Counted from the first letter of the stretch, positions 1 to 9,589 are shown. The stretch is 64,000 bases of DNA from Paenibacillus eucommiae (GCF_017874215.1 NZ_JAGGLB010000038.1:18773-82772), one strand, 5' to 3'. A program made the numbers and translations. Notes: generated by a model not told the origin, from the sequence alone.

Positions 1-101
1 AAGAACATGATGCAGGCAACTAGAGTGATGGCCAGAATAAAAAGAGCATAAAAGATCAATTGATACGTGAAATGGAAGGACATTCGCTGTTGTATCCTCA
101 T
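1..101 (-). CDS. Sensor histidine kinase, N-terminal fragment (runs off window)
   Basis: An ATG at 101-99 overlaps the stop of the upstream response regulator as ATGA. The 33 codons present encode a short basic start followed by a hydrophobic stretch (residues about 13-33, QLIFYALFILAITLVACIMF), which fits the first membrane segment of a two-component kinase. The 4-bp overlap with an OmpR-type regulator is the usual arrangement of such pairs. The catalytic part lies outside the window, so the kinase identity is inferred from position and the membrane segment only. Confidence 0.65.
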   Translation of the reverse strand, partial: MRIQQRMSFHFTYQLIFYALFILAITLVACIMF

Positions 102-832
102 CGTTCCTGCGACTCCTTCACCAGCTTATAGCCGAGCCCGCGTACGGTAACCAGCAGCTTCGGATTGCCGGGATCGATCTCGATCCGCTCTCGTATGCGC
201 CGGATATGCACCATCACGGTTGAGTCATCACCCTGCCCGTTGATCCCCCAAACCTTGTCATAGAGCTGTGTTTTGGAAAATACGATCCCGGGAAACTTAC
301 AGAAGTGCAGCAGCAGCTGGAAAACCTGCGCGGCGCAAGGAACTGGCTGCCCCTCGACGATCAGCTCCCCCTCCGCCTCGTTGACGATGAAGCGGCCGAA
401 GCGGTAAACCCCCTGATTGGGCCGCTTTACCGGACTAGCTGTGAGAGCTTCCGTCTCCAAACGGCGTATGCGCGCCTGAATTCTTGCTGCCACCTCCAGA
501 GGATTGAATGGCTTCGTAATATAATCGTCCCCGCCCATGGCGAAGCCTTTTAGCACATCAAGATCGGAAGCCTTTGCCGTTAGAAAGAAAATATGCGGAT
601 TTCCGTATTCGCGGAGCTTGGAGCAGAGCTCTAGTCCGCTGCCGTCTGGAAGCATAATATCGAGTAGAATGATATCGGGGACTATGCGCACCGCTAAGTC
701 GAGTGCTTCTGCACAGGTGGAAGCAGCGTACAACTGATGAAACCCTTCCCTGCGCAGCACCATTTGCAGCATCGTGACAATCGAAGGCTCGTCGTCGACG
801 ATTGCGATTTTAATATCGGATAGACTTGTCAT
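98..832 (-). CDS. OmpR/PhoB-family response regulator
   Basis: DNA-binding regulator of a two-component system. The receiver domain starts at IAIVDDEPS, the phosphoacceptor Asp is in PDIILLDIMLPDGSG (about residue 53) and the conserved Lys in YITKPF. The C-terminal half is a winged helix ending VTVRGLGYKLVKE, typical of OmpR/PhoB. A start at 832 (MTSLSDIK) is preferred over the upstream ATG at 865 because AAGGGTG lies about 7 nt before it and the extra 11 residues do not fit the receiver fold. It overlaps the downstream kinase by 4 bp. The RND exporter gene is divergent across about 160 bp, so it is a plausible target (inference). Confidence 0.93.
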   Translation of the reverse strand: MTSLSDIKIAIVDDEPSIVTMLQMVLRREGFHQLYAASTCAEALDLAVRIVPDIILLDIMLPDGSGLELCSKLREYGNPHIFFLTAKASDLDVLKGFAMGGDDYITKPFNPLEVAARIQARIRRLETEALTASPVKRPNQGVYRFGRFIVNEAEGELIVEGQPVPCAAQVFQLLLHFCKFPGIVFSKTQLYDKVWGINGQGDDSTVMVHIRRIRERIEIDPGNPKLLVTVRGLGYKLVKESQER

Positions 833-875
833 CGTTTTCACCCTTTTCCATAGTAGCATACTCACTTTAACAGAA

Positions 876-924
876 CCTAAACGGCGGGAACAAAATTAAG
901 CTGCTGTTCATCGATTCGTTTAGG
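876..924. promoter_or_regulatory. Inverted repeat between regulator and exporter genes
   Basis: CCTAAACG at 876-883 is repeated inverted as CGTTTAGG at 917-924, 33 bp apart, in the region that must hold promoters for both the regulator (minus) and the small ORF/RND genes (plus). This could be an operator for the adjacent regulator. OmpR-family proteins usually bind direct repeats, so the assignment is tentative. Confidence 0.3.
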
Positions 925-992
925 CTCCGTTTCAATGCGGCTGGTAGCATAGGAAATGAGCATCCTATTCGAACATCCAGGAGGAGTGGGTT

Positions 993-1169
993 ATGAGAAG
1001 ATTCGTCCCTAGTCAAAGGTTCACGATTATAAATGCAATGGATGATATATTACGCATTCGAATGATCAGCAATGAACAATTAGATGGAAAGTTAGTTGGA
1101 AAGTTAGATGAAAAGTTAGATAAAAAGAGAGATGAAAAACAAGAGCGGAAGGGGAATGATATAAGATGA
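993..1169 (+). CDS. 58-residue basic ORF coupled to RND exporter
   Basis: A strong ribosome site (GGAGGAG, 979-985) lies about 7 nt before the ATG, and the TGA stop overlaps the ATG of the RND gene (ATGA, 1166-1169). Both features support real translation and coupling. The first 30 residues resemble no family I know. Residues 30-46 are four imperfect 4-residue repeats (LDGK LVGK LDEK LDKK) encoded by a 12-nt tandem repeat. There is no membrane segment or signal peptide. It could be a translational-coupling leader, a small exporter-associated protein, or a remnant of a lost adaptor gene. The function is unknown. Confidence 0.5.
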   Translation: MRRFVPSQRFTIINAMDDILRIRMISNEQLDGKLVGKLDEKLDKKRDEKQERKGNDIR

Positions 1170-4100
1170 ATTGGTTTTTACAGGGAGTATTCCGCAACAA
1201 AGCGGCCATATCGATTCTGGTGGTGATGGTGCTTGGCCTCGGAATCTTTAGCTATTTTAAGCTTCCCATGGAATTTATGCCGGAGATGGAAACCCCGCAG
1301 GTAACGGTCAGCGTGGCCGGTCCGGGGTACGACGCCGCCACGATGGAGAGCCTGGTGACGAACCCGCTGGAGCAAGCATTGGCGGCCATTAAGGGCAAAA
1401 CCAATACGTTCTCGACTTCGGGAGACGGCTTCTCCCAGGTCAACCTGAACTTCGGTTCAAAAACGAATATGAAGCAAGCAAAAACGGATGTCGAGCGGGC
1501 GGTGAACGCAGTGCAACTGCCGGAGCGCATGTCGCCTCCGTACGTCATTCAGTTCGATACTTCGATGCTTCCGATCTCGTTCGTCTCGCTCACGTTCGCC
1601 GACGGGACAAGTGAAGCGCAGATGGCGAAGCTGGAACAGCAGGCGGTCGACGCCTTCCGTTCGATTGACGGAGCCGGCGAGGTTCAGCTGTCCGGCAAGT
1701 CGCTGCCTGGCGTCGGCGTGTTTCCGGACACGGAGAAGCTGGCGGCCAAAGGACTCCCGCTTCAGGCGCTTTACGGTGTGCTGCAGGGCCGCAGCGCCTC
1801 GTCTTCCGTCGGCCAGACGTCGCTGGACGGGCAGGTCGTGAACTTGAACGTCGCGTCCTCCCTTCAGGACATCGAGACGCTGAAGAAGCTGCCGGTCGCA
1901 GGCGGAGTCGCCCTGGGCGACGTGGCCGACGTCAGGCTGCTTGACGACAAGGAAAGCATTAGCCGGCTCGACGGCAAGGACTCGCTGATGATCGTCGTAT
2001 CCAAAGCGGCCAGCGCCAATGCGGTAAACGTGGGCAAAGGCGTGGAGAAGACGATCCAGGAGTTGAACGAGGAAAACAAGGATGCTGAGTTGAAGCTGAT
2101 GATGAGCACGTCCGAACAGGTCGTCCATTCTGTCAACAGCATGATGCAGGAAGTGCTCATGGGCGCCTTGTTCGCCACGATCGTCATCCTCCTGTTCATG
2201 CGCAACGTCCGGGCGACGCTCGTCACGATCGTGTCAATCCCGCTGTCGCTGGCATTGACGCTGTTCCTGCTTGATCTCTCGAACATCACCCTCAACATTT
2301 TGACGTTGGGCGGCGTCGCCGTCGCGGTCGGACGGCTCGTGGACGACAGCATCGTTGTCATCGAGAACATTTTCCGCCGGCTGCAGAAGGAACCGTTCTC
2401 CGCCTCGGTCGTCATCGACGCTACTAGGGAAGTTTCGGGGGCGATCACCGCTTCGACGCTGACGACGGTCGCCGTGTTCCTGCCGATGGGACTCTTGCAG
2501 GGCTCGCTGCAGTCGTTACTGCTGCCGTTCGCCTTGACCGTCGCCTACTCGCTGCTGTCGTCCCTGATCGTAGCGCTGACCGTTATTCCGCTCATGAGCG
2601 CCGGGGTACTTCGCAACTTGTCGATCAAGGAGCACAAGCCGTCCAAGCGGTTTACCTCGTTCCTGCATTGGAATTTGCGGCACAAGTGGGTTTCGCTCGT
2701 AATCGCGTTCGCGCTGCTGATCGGCTCAGTGGGCGTATACTTCAACTTGCCGAAGGGCGCGATCGATTCTTCCGACGCCACGAATCTGAACGTGACGCTC
2801 GAATACAAGTTGGATACCCCGACGGACCAAGTGTTCGAAAACGGCAAAAAACTCGAAGCGTTCCTCATGAATCAGGAAGGTCAGGAATGGGTCAGCATGA
2901 GCATGGGTAACAGCGCCGACGCCGCCAAGTACGGAAGCTTCCAATCGCCGTCGCTCGTGTCGTACATGATTCAGATGAAGAAAGGCGCGAACGCCGACCA
3001 GATGATCGAGGCCATTAAGGCGGAACGCTCGAACTATCCGGGAGCGGAGCTGAACGCCAGCGCCGGTTCACTGTTGGGAATCGGGGGCGGCACGAACGTG
3101 TTCGTCGACGTATCCGGAGACGATCCCGCCCTGCTGGCGGAGACGGCTGGCGAAATCGTCTCCACGATCAAGCCGATCCAGCACGTGCTCAAGGTCGAAA
3201 CGAACCAGGAGCAGAAGAAGACGGTGTACACGCTGCAAGTGAACCCGACCGAAGCCAAAGCCGGAGACATAGCACCCCAGCTTCAAGGCATGATCAATCC
3301 GGTACCGATCGGCACGGTGCAGTCCGAAGGCAGCATGCTGACCGTCTCCGTTCAGCCAGTGCTTGCTCCGAAGTCCGAGCGCGACCTGAACGGCCTGACC
3401 GTTCTGACCGACGACGGTCCGAAGCCGGTGTCCAGCGTAGCGAAGTGGGTCAAGGAAGAGAAGCCGACGAAGTTCTACCATAAGGACGGGAAAAGCTACA
3501 TTCGCGTAACGGCGACGGTCGAGCCGAGCCAGTTGTCCGTCGTCGGCGGCGAAATATCGCTAGCAATGAAAGACGTGAACCTGCCGAAAGACGTCAAAAT
3601 TTACGTGGGCGGCGCTTCCGCCGACCAGTCTTCCGACTTCTCCAGCCTGTTCGTCATGATGCTCGTCTCTATAGGTATCGTCTACTTGATCCTGGTCATC
3701 ACGTTCAAGACGCTGCGGGCCCCGATCGCCATTCTCGCTTCGATCTTGTTCGTGCCGATCGGAGCGGTGCTCGGCTTGATCGTGACCGGCGTGACACCGG
3801 GTTTCACCGCCATCTTTGGAGTCGTCATGCTCATCGGCATCGTCGTCACCAACGCGATCGTGCTGATCGACCGCGTGAAGCAGAACGAAGAGACAATGAC
3901 GATTCGCGAAGCGCTTCTGGAGGCAGCGGGAACGCGCATGCGTCCGATTCTGATGACGGCGATCGCCACCGTCGGCGCCATGCTGCCGCTCGTGTTCGGA
4001 GCGCCGGAAAGCGGCAGCATCGTCTCGCAGAGCCTAGCCGTCGTTGTCATCGGCGGTCTCATCGTCGCCACGCTGCTCACGCTCGTGATCGTGCCTTGCA

Positions 4101-4171
4101 TCTACGAGCTTCTGTTCTTCCGCAAGTCCCGCCGCCAGCGTACAACCGCCCGGCAAGCGGCCTCGGCTTGA
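1166..4171 (+). CDS. RND-family efflux transporter (AcrB/SwrC type)
   Basis: Inner-membrane proton-driven exporter of 1001 residues, slightly shorter than B. subtilis SwrC (about 1065). TM1 is near residues 12-30 and is followed by a large extracytoplasmic region. TM4 carries the paired proton-relay aspartates in GRLVDDSIVVIEN (about 391-392), and a second TM cluster begins near residue 830 with IGIVVTNAIVLIDRV. The gene is translationally coupled to the 58-residue ORF. No membrane-fusion or outer-membrane partner is adjacent, as is common for Gram-positive RND pumps. Its GC-rich third codon positions differ visibly from most of the window. Substrate is unknown; lipopeptides, antimicrobials or lipids are plausible for this family. 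Confidence 0.93.
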   Translation: MNWFLQGVFRNKAAISILVVMVLGLGIFSYFKLPMEFMPEMETPQVTVSVAGPGYDAATMESLVTNPLEQALAAIKGKTNTFSTSGDGFSQVNLNFGSKTNMKQAKTDVERAVNAVQLPERMSPPYVIQFDTSMLPISFVSLTFADGTSEAQMAKLEQQAVDAFRSIDGAGEVQLSGKSLPGVGVFPDTEKLAAKGLPLQALYGVLQGRSASSSVGQTSLDGQVVNLNVASSLQDIETLKKLPVAGGVALGDVADVRLLDDKESISRLDGKDSLMIVVSKAASANAVNVGKGVEKTIQELNEENKDAELKLMMSTSEQVVHSVNSMMQEVLMGALFATIVILLFMRNVRATLVTIVSIPLSLALTLFLLDLSNITLNILTLGGVAVAVGRLVDDSIVVIENIFRRLQKEPFSASVVIDATREVSGAITASTLTTVAVFLPMGLLQGSLQSLLLPFALTVAYSLLSSLIVALTVIPLMSAGVLRNLSIKEHKPSKRFTSFLHWNLRHKWVSLVIAFALLIGSVGVYFNLPKGAIDSSDATNLNVTLEYKLDTPTDQVFENGKKLEAFLMNQEGQEWVSMSMGNSADAAKYGSFQSPSLVSYMIQMKKGANADQMIEAIKAERSNYPGAELNASAGSLLGIGGGTNVFVDVSGDDPALLAETAGEIVSTIKPIQHVLKVETNQEQKKTVYTLQVNPTEAKAGDIAPQLQGMINPVPIGTVQSEGSMLTVSVQPVLAPKSERDLNGLTVLTDDGPKPVSSVAKWVKEEKPTKFYHKDGKSYIRVTATVEPSQLSVVGGEISLAMKDVNLPKDVKIYVGGASADQSSDFSSLFVMMLVSIGIVYLILVITFKTLRAPIAILASILFVPIGAVLGLIVTGVTPGFTAIFGVVMLIGIVVTNAIVLIDRVKQNEETMTIREALLEAAGTRMRPILMTAIATVGAMLPLVFGAPESGSIVSQSLAVVVIGGLIVATLLTLVIVPCIYELLFFRKSRRQRTTARQAASA

Positions 4172-4204
4172 AAAGGAATGATCTTTGATAAAATATTTTA
4201 ATAC

Positions 4205-4242
4205 AAAAAAGCTGCGAGGTTATTAGCCTAGCAGCTTTTTTT
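4205..4242 (+). terminator. Rho-independent terminator of RND gene
   Basis: A-run, stem GCTGCGAGG / CCTAGCAGC (one mismatch), then TTTTTTT, about 35 bp after the RND stop. Confidence 0.9.
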
Positions 4243-4691
4243 GTTGTAGTAACTTTAGGAGTCCAGGTATGTCTGCCCACCGTGAACCTCTACATGAAGG
4301 AGAAGGTTTTGCGCTCCTGTGTCGCTGATATTACGTGTATCGCTTGCCGCGAAGGCTGCAAATATCTTGTAGCTTGTAGCTAGTTTCTAGTTTCTAGTAT
4401 CTAGCTAGCATAGTGTCTTGGATTTGAGTATACGCGAAAACGTAGGATGGCGACTTGTAGATCGGACGTGCCATGCCCAAACGGATAACAGACGACAGCA
4501 AAAATTACTTTCCTGAGAGCAAAAATCGCTTTCCTGAGGGGAAGGGATAGTGGCGATAGGGAAAATCTGAGCTTCCTTTCTGATTCTCTTGGAGAGTGAA
4601 GGGTCATGCCATCACTTTACCACTGTAAAGCTGCACTGTATAATTGAGAGTTTTCCACTCCAGACATCCCCAAAACGTATATTTTCTGGAA
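4243..4691. other. Gene-poor region with short repeats
   Basis: No convincing gene. It holds a TAGCT/TTTCTAG-rich low-complexity patch (about 4372-4412), a stretch at 4530-4555 resembling the CCTGA-GGAAGGGATAGTG motif seen near 15.7 and 22.1 kb, and at about 4646-4699 a segment that resembles 39122-39176. The short minus ORFs here lack ribosome sites. Confidence 0.5.
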
Positions 4692-4720
4692 CAAAAAAAC
4701 TTCCCGATGAGGGAAGCTGA
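4692..4720 (-). terminator. Terminator of Nfu-domain gene
   Basis: On the minus strand, CTTCCC-loop-GGGAAG is followed by TTTTTTT. It lies about 115 bp beyond the Nfu-domain stop. Confidence 0.75.
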
Positions 4721-4785
4721 TGATCGATGTTAATATCATATATTTTGTAACGCATCTTTCAAAAGACTTTTGTTTATCTTGTCTA

Positions 4786-4815
4786 TCACGTTTATCACGT
4801 TTATCACGTTTATCC
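4786..4815. repeat. Tandem 9-bp repeat (TTATCACGT)
   Basis: Three to four head-to-tail copies of TTATCACGT just downstream of the Nfu-domain stop. They encode an artefactual KRD repeat on the minus strand. Confidence 0.7.
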
Positions 4816-4832
4816 ATACATTATCGGCTCAC

Positions 4833-5102
4833 TCAATTGTAAACTGCTTTAAAGGCCTCTTCCACTTTGGGTATAATTGCGTCCCATTCCACATCCGCTA
4901 CCTTGCTGACTGTAACAAAATCTTTGATCCCGAAAATGTTATCAACACCTTCTATTTGGAGCAGAGCTAGAGCCAGTGGATGATCCGTTTCATCACCGCT
5001 TTTCAAGGATGTACTTCTTGGACCTTCAAATATGATTTGATTCGTGTTGATCTTGATCGCATTCGGATTTGGTGTATTCTGAAAATTAATTTCTATTGCC
5101 AT
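4833..5102 (-). CDS. Nfu/NifU N-terminal-domain scaffold-like protein
   Basis: 89 residues matching the stand-alone Nfu N-terminal domain (NPNAIKINTNQIIFEG, then the VDNIFGIKDFVTVSK core). In Nfu proteins this domain accompanies Fe-S cluster carriers. Here the C-terminal CxxC domain is absent, as in other short Firmicute versions, so a cluster-binding role cannot be read from the sequence. AAAGGAGTGG sits 8 nt before the ATG and a terminator follows, so the gene is probably monocistronic. Confidence 0.85.
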   Translation of the reverse strand: MAIEINFQNTPNPNAIKINTNQIIFEGPRSTSLKSGDETDHPLALALLQIEGVDNIFGIKDFVTVSKVADVEWDAIIPKVEEAFKAVYN

Positions 5103-5175
5103 GTGCTAACCACTCCTTTAATAAAGTATAATCTAATTTTTTATGGATCCAATCTCTTTCAGCCCGCAGGACACC

Positions 5176-5481
5176 CTATTGGGTTTTGTCCCCTTTGTTA
5201 TTAACTTTATTACTGCTGCTCTTACTACCACCGATACTACTGGCGTTATTACTGACGTTATTACTAGCTTTACTGCTAGCGCTACTGCTGGCAGCTTTTG
5301 CACCCTCGGCATTTTTAGTCCCCTTGCTCGTATAAGGCTTAGGGGAGTTCTTCGCCCTGTTGGCGCTAGCTTGCCATCGGTTCCAGCCCTTTTTATCCGT
5401 TCCTTTACCTGTTCCGCCCTTGCCCTTAGCTTTACTCAAATCAATCACTCCGCTATAATCCGCCATAATTTGTATGTTCAT
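5176..5481 (-). CDS. Hypothetical Ser/Asn/Lys-rich small protein
   Basis: 101 residues. The first 60 are basic with aromatic residues (YSGVIDLSKAKGKGGTGKG, then GWNRWQASANRAKNSPKPYT). The last 40 are low-complexity Ser/Asn/Ala/Lys. There is no signal peptide or membrane segment. The ribosome site is weak, and the start could instead be Met6 (MADYSGVIDLSK). It is supported as a gene by its ordered N-terminal composition and position on the same strand as its neighbours. No family recognised. Confidence 0.45.
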   Translation of the reverse strand: MNIQIMADYSGVIDLSKAKGKGGTGKGTDKKGWNRWQASANRAKNSPKPYTSKGTKNAEGAKAASSSASSKASNNVSNNASSIGGSKSSSNKVNNKGDKTQ

Positions 5482-5608
5482 ATACTTGTCTTTGTTAGTG
5501 TTACCATCAGGCTCGATTATTTAACCAAGTATGTGAAATATACACTATTGCCTGCCATATGTACAGAATAAAGCTCATTATTTAGTCATCACAGCACTTA
5601 TAAGATCC

Positions 5609-6540
5609 CTAAACCTCTCTCTTCTTCTCCGGATTGTATAGAATTCTTACATAATCTGAATCCCTACTGTCCATATCCCCCAGATACGCCCGTTCATGCT
5701 CCGGTACAAGCTCATATCGTTCTTTTAGCTTTTCTCTAGTGTAGCTCGTAGGCTCCTCAAGATATTCATAATAGGCTTCTCTGCATGCTTCAAGTGATGT
5801 TTTTGACCATTCAATTTGCAGTGTGCATCAACCAGTTCTTTGTATTTCTCGCCAATATCTTCAGAGTAAACAACTTCGGACAGCAGCACTTCAGCGAAAT
5901 TATCTAGAATAACTTCAGTAGGACTACTAAATCCAGTAAAAAAAGTTCCCTTCCTAAAGTATTCTTGAAGCTCGTCTAATGCAAAGTTCAACTCAAATTC
6001 CGAATGATAGCACGTAACGCGCCCGTCCTTATAAACTACTAGGTTCACCAGATAATTAAGGCCTTCATGCTGCATAAATACCGCCAAGCCATCTCCATCG
6101 ATAGTTTCATAAAAGAGTTCATTTTTAACGTAAAAATCCTTCGCTTTAGGTGAAAAAGTTATTCTTCTATTTTTAGCCAGCTCCTTCTCTTCTGCAGATA
6201 GGGTATATATGTTTTCCAGCTTTGGATTAAGACGTTTAATGGTTTTTTCTATGTACTCATAATAAGTATGCTCGTCATATTTCCAGTTTGCCGCTTCGAT
6301 TGTATACATCCCCAGCCCGTGAATGGATATGGCTTCTCCGTCAGGAATACTTGGAACAAGCCACTCTTCCCTCAGCTTTTCCTTCAGCCCAACCAAATCA
6401 ACAAGCTCCCAGCAGTTAATCATTCCGTCTTCATACACATCAAGGTTTATAAAAAAGTACTGTCCGTTCCTAATAATGCCTGGAATCCGGGTGCCTTCAA
6501 TCGTTTTTTGTCTGCTTATTTTATGCATAAAATCATCCAT
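5609..6540 (-). pseudogene. Frameshifted two-repeat cytoplasmic protein (DUF7638-like)
   Basis: The first frame runs 6540-5725 and then reads into an unrelated tail (HHLKHAEKP). From about 5830 downward a second frame continues a sensible protein (IEWSKTSLEACREAYYEYL, then ERYELVPEHERAYLGDMDSR) to a stop at 5609. The total of 932 nt is one short of an intact 310-codon gene, so a single base is missing near 5815-5832. The body has two similar halves: GIIRNGQYFFINLDVYEDG and LNYLVNLVVYKDGRVTCY each open a repeat. Role unknown; the family label is from memory. A sequencing error could explain the break. Confidence 0.75.
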
Positions 6541-6740
6541 TCTATTATATTAGTATTTTATTGAACCGCGGAAGCTGCATATAGAATAAAATAATACGAA
6601 ATATTACTAAGTGATACCAAGTAACACACCAATTTACACCCATATTCTTATCCATATATTTATTCTTATGGACCACTTCAACTTTTCTATGGAATTCTCC
6701 AAATTCCTCCTTTAAAAATGAATGAAAAGCTGCTGCTGCA

Positions 6741-7100
<360 letters not shown>

Positions 7101-7126
7101 ATTCCGACCAAGCAAAGCACACAGGC

Positions 7127-7164
7127 AAAAACCCCGCAGAGACTTAGAGCTCTGCGGGGCTTTT
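7127..7164 (-). terminator. Terminator after PhyH gene (bidirectional)
   Basis: Stem CCCCGCAGAG / CTCTGCGGGG with AAAAA on the left and CTTTT on the right. It lies about 60 bp past the dioxygenase stop and should end the minus-strand sugar operon. Confidence 0.85.
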
Positions 7165-7225
7165 CCTGTTTTACAATGCGGGACGGCATCGCGTTATACC
7201 CTGTAATAACGCTGTAATATCTGCG

Positions 7226-7963
7226 CTATATCGAATCGTCTGCGCCAACCGGGCAAGGCTCACGGCGGACGAAGCCGTTCTCCGTCTGCTGCGGGTTATC
7301 CCAAGCGCTGTAACACATAATAAATGAATGGCGATGGAAGTCCGAATCGTTAGCGGAAGAGCAGTGCAGCAAGTTGCTGTCGAAGAACAGTACAGACCCG
7401 GGAGTCATCTCGCAATGCACCGTTTCGTGCAGCTCCTCGGCTGCCGCAACCCGCGCAGGATCAGCCCCCGTCTGCCCTCCGACCGCTCCATGACTCAGTC
7501 TGCCCAGCTTATGCGAACCTTTCAGCACCCGCAAACAGCCATTCAACTGTGTAGCTGCATCCAGAGCGACGAAGACACTGAGCATGCGGGGATACATAAA
7601 GCCCTGATCGTACCAATAGCCGTAATCTTGGTGCCATTCCCAGGCTCCCCCGGTATGTGCTTCCTTCAGCATCACTTTGCCATGAAAAAAGGCTGCCTCT
7701 TCACCCAACAAAATACGTACATTATTGACCACACGTGGGCACGTCGATGCCGCTGACCATATGTCCCCGATCAGGTTTTCCCAATAAGTCAGCTTCACTT
7801 TCATACCAAGACTATCGCTTGTATTGATTTCAGCGGAAGCTATCCTTTCTCCGCCTCTTATTTCCTGGATCATACGCTGCACTTCACCAGCCGAGAACAA
7901 ATCGGGAACAAGTAGAAAACCATCCTGATTATAACGTTGAACATCATCTTTTGATAAATACAT
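7226..7963 (-). CDS. Phytanoyl-CoA dioxygenase (PhyH) family protein
   Basis: 245-residue Fe(II)/2-oxoglutarate oxygenase-like enzyme. The metal-binding HxD is in AWEWHQDYGYWY (about residue 112); the distal His is in SNLLHCSSANDSD, with the 2-oxoglutarate-binding Arg in the following FHRHSF segment. It is the last gene of the minus operon permease-permease-binding protein-PhyH, starting 24 bp after the binding protein stop, so it may oxidise or demethylate the imported compound or a derivative (inference). Family members act on diverse small molecules and the substrate cannot be read here. Confidence 0.88.
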   Translation of the reverse strand: MYLSKDDVQRYNQDGFLLVPDLFSAGEVQRMIQEIRGGERIASAEINTSDSLGMKVKLTYWENLIGDIWSAASTCPRVVNNVRILLGEEAAFFHGKVMLKEAHTGGAWEWHQDYGYWYDQGFMYPRMLSVFVALDAATQLNGCLRVLKGSHKLGRLSHGAVGGQTGADPARVAAAEELHETVHCEMTPGSVLFFDSNLLHCSSANDSDFHRHSFIMCYSAWDNPQQTENGFVRREPCPVGADDSI

Positions 7964-7987
7964 AGTAGGACACCTCTTGATAGAATA

Positions 7988-9589
7988 TTATTTCTGTTTC
8001 TTGTTTTGCCAAAGAGCGTTGAACGAATCCGTAACGGCCTTGCCACCGCTGTTATACCATTTGTCCTTCAGCTTATCCCATTCTTTGTCGATATCGAAGT
8101 TTTGCTCGATGATCGCTTTGGTGGCGAACTCCTCTACCATCGGTCCAAGCGAGGCGCTATATTTCTTGCTGTCTTCGGTTGTTAGGCGATACTTGGAAGC
8201 CTCGTCCCACAGTCCATTGTCGACCACATCATTCACTTTGACCATAAAAGCGTCGAACTCTTCTTTCGTTGAAAAATTACGCAGCCAGTTATGATGAGCA
8301 TCAGAATACTCCTGGTTAAACACAAGCTTTAACACGATAAGTCCCTGGTACTCGTTGGGGATTTGCTCGGTCGGAAGAATTTTCTTGACGCCATCCTCCA
8401 CGATATAGGTTTTTCCTTCGATACCCCAGTCGATCATATCTTTGCCTGTTGACGCCTGCCACTCCAAATATTGAAAAATTTTATCTATTTTATCCTTCGA
8501 TTTAGCATTAATGACGAACCCTCCGACCGTCCGGCCGCTCAAGCTCATGCCGCCTTTCTGGCCGTCTGCGCCGATTAGGGCGCCGGTAATATTGATCTTC
8601 GCATTCGGATCGGTTTTGGCCAAGCCTTCCATCACAACTGGTGTTTCGTTGACATGTGCGACAAGAGCACCGACATTGCCGGATACGAATTTGTCTCTGC
8701 CTGATTTTTTGCCCACAATAAATTCGGAATCAAGCAGCCCTTCCTGACGTAGATTATGCATAAACTTCAAGAAATCCTTCATCTTCGGATTCATCCCTGA
8801 CAGCATGATTTCATCAGACTTTTCCGGATTTGGCATCCAGCCATCAAGCCAGGGAATCCCAAACATGGGGGCCAGATCCCTTGCTTGGAATAGTACCGAA
8901 GTAGCGCTCATCGCAAGTGGTATCGTATCCTTCTTGCTGTTGCCATCCAGATCCTTATCCCGGAATTGAATCAGCATGTTCTCAAACTCTTCGACAGTCT
9001 TCGGCTCCGGCAAACCAAGCTTCTCCAGCCAGTCCTGACGGTAAATGTTTACGAAAGGAGCAGACCCGGTGTACAAAGGGAGAAAGTATATGTTTCCGTC
9101 GGTCGAAGCGTTGCGGACTTCCTCCCATACGTCGTCCGCAAAAGCGCCACGAACCTTAGGATATTTATCCAGATATTCATCTATCGCAAGGAAAGCACCC
9201 TGCTGTGCATACTCAGCAAATTTGGAGAGGTCACTTACATACATAATATCGGGAAGCTCTCCGCCAGCCATAGTCAAATTCAATTTATTCTCATATTCGG
9301 CCGAATCGACGACCTCGTATTTCAAATTAACATTAGCTGCCTTGTTGATTTCCTTCACCATAGCGTTGTCAGGAGAGAACAGCTTTTCATCCGACCACTG
9401 TACACGCATAACGCTAATATCAACGGGGGATTCTTTCTGGCCTTCGCCGGTTTGTTCGGTCTTCCCCTCTTGCCCTTCCTGGGTCGAACCCTTATTCGCT
9501 TCTTTCTTACCACAGGCTGCAAGCAATCCAAGCACCAATACGAACGCAAGCAGCAATGTCAGTGTTTTACGGGATGTTGCATGTTTCAT
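7988..9589 (-). CDS. Extracellular sugar-binding lipoprotein (LplA type)
   Basis: 533-residue family 1 solute-binding protein, anchored as a lipoprotein: a basic start, a hydrophobic run and the lipobox LLAAC (Cys26). The following Gly/Glu/Lys-rich linker and the length over 500 match the large LplA/YtcQ binding proteins that work with the two permeases encoded just upstream. It captures an oligosaccharide for import; the ligand is unknown. The gap of about 200 bp after the second permease shows no clear terminator or promoter. Expression is probably controlled by the divergent YesN/YesM pair. Confidence 0.93.
   Translation of the reverse strand: MKHATSRKTLTLLLAFVLVLGLLAACGKKEANKGSTQEGQEGKTEQTGEGQKESPVDISVMRVQWSDEKLFSPDNAMVKEINKAANVNLKYEVVDSAEYENKLNLTMAGGELPDIMYVSDLSKFAEYAQQGAFLAIDEYLDKYPKVRGAFADDVWEEVRNASTDGNIYFLPLYTGSAPFVNIYRQDWLEKLGLPEPKTVEEFENMLIQFRDKDLDGNSKKDTIPLAMSATSVLFQARDLAPMFGIPWLDGWMPNPEKSDEIMLSGMNPKMKDFLKFMHNLRQEGLLDSEFIVGKKSGRDKFVSGNVGALVAHVNETPVVMEGLAKTDPNAKINITGALIGADGQKGGMSLSGRTVGGFVINAKSKDKIDKIFQYLEWQASTGKDMIDWGIEGKTYIVEDGVKKILPTEQIPNEYQGLIVLKLVFNQEYSDAHHNWLRNFSTKEEFDAFMVKVNDVVDNGLWDEASKYRLTTEDSKKYSASLGPMVEEFATKAIIEQNFDIDKEWDKLKDKWYNSGGKAVTDSFNALWQNKKQK

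Noticed and set aside
4248..4340. 19-codon plus ORF after the RND terminator (ATG at about 4269, preceded by AGGAG)
   Set aside because: No promoter or terminator of its own and no recognisable composition; too short to support without conservation data.
4617..4817. 66-codon minus ORF with a KRD repeat
   Set aside because: The repeat is just the translated TTATCACGT tandem DNA repeat; no ribosome site, and it overlaps the terminator of the Nfu-domain gene.
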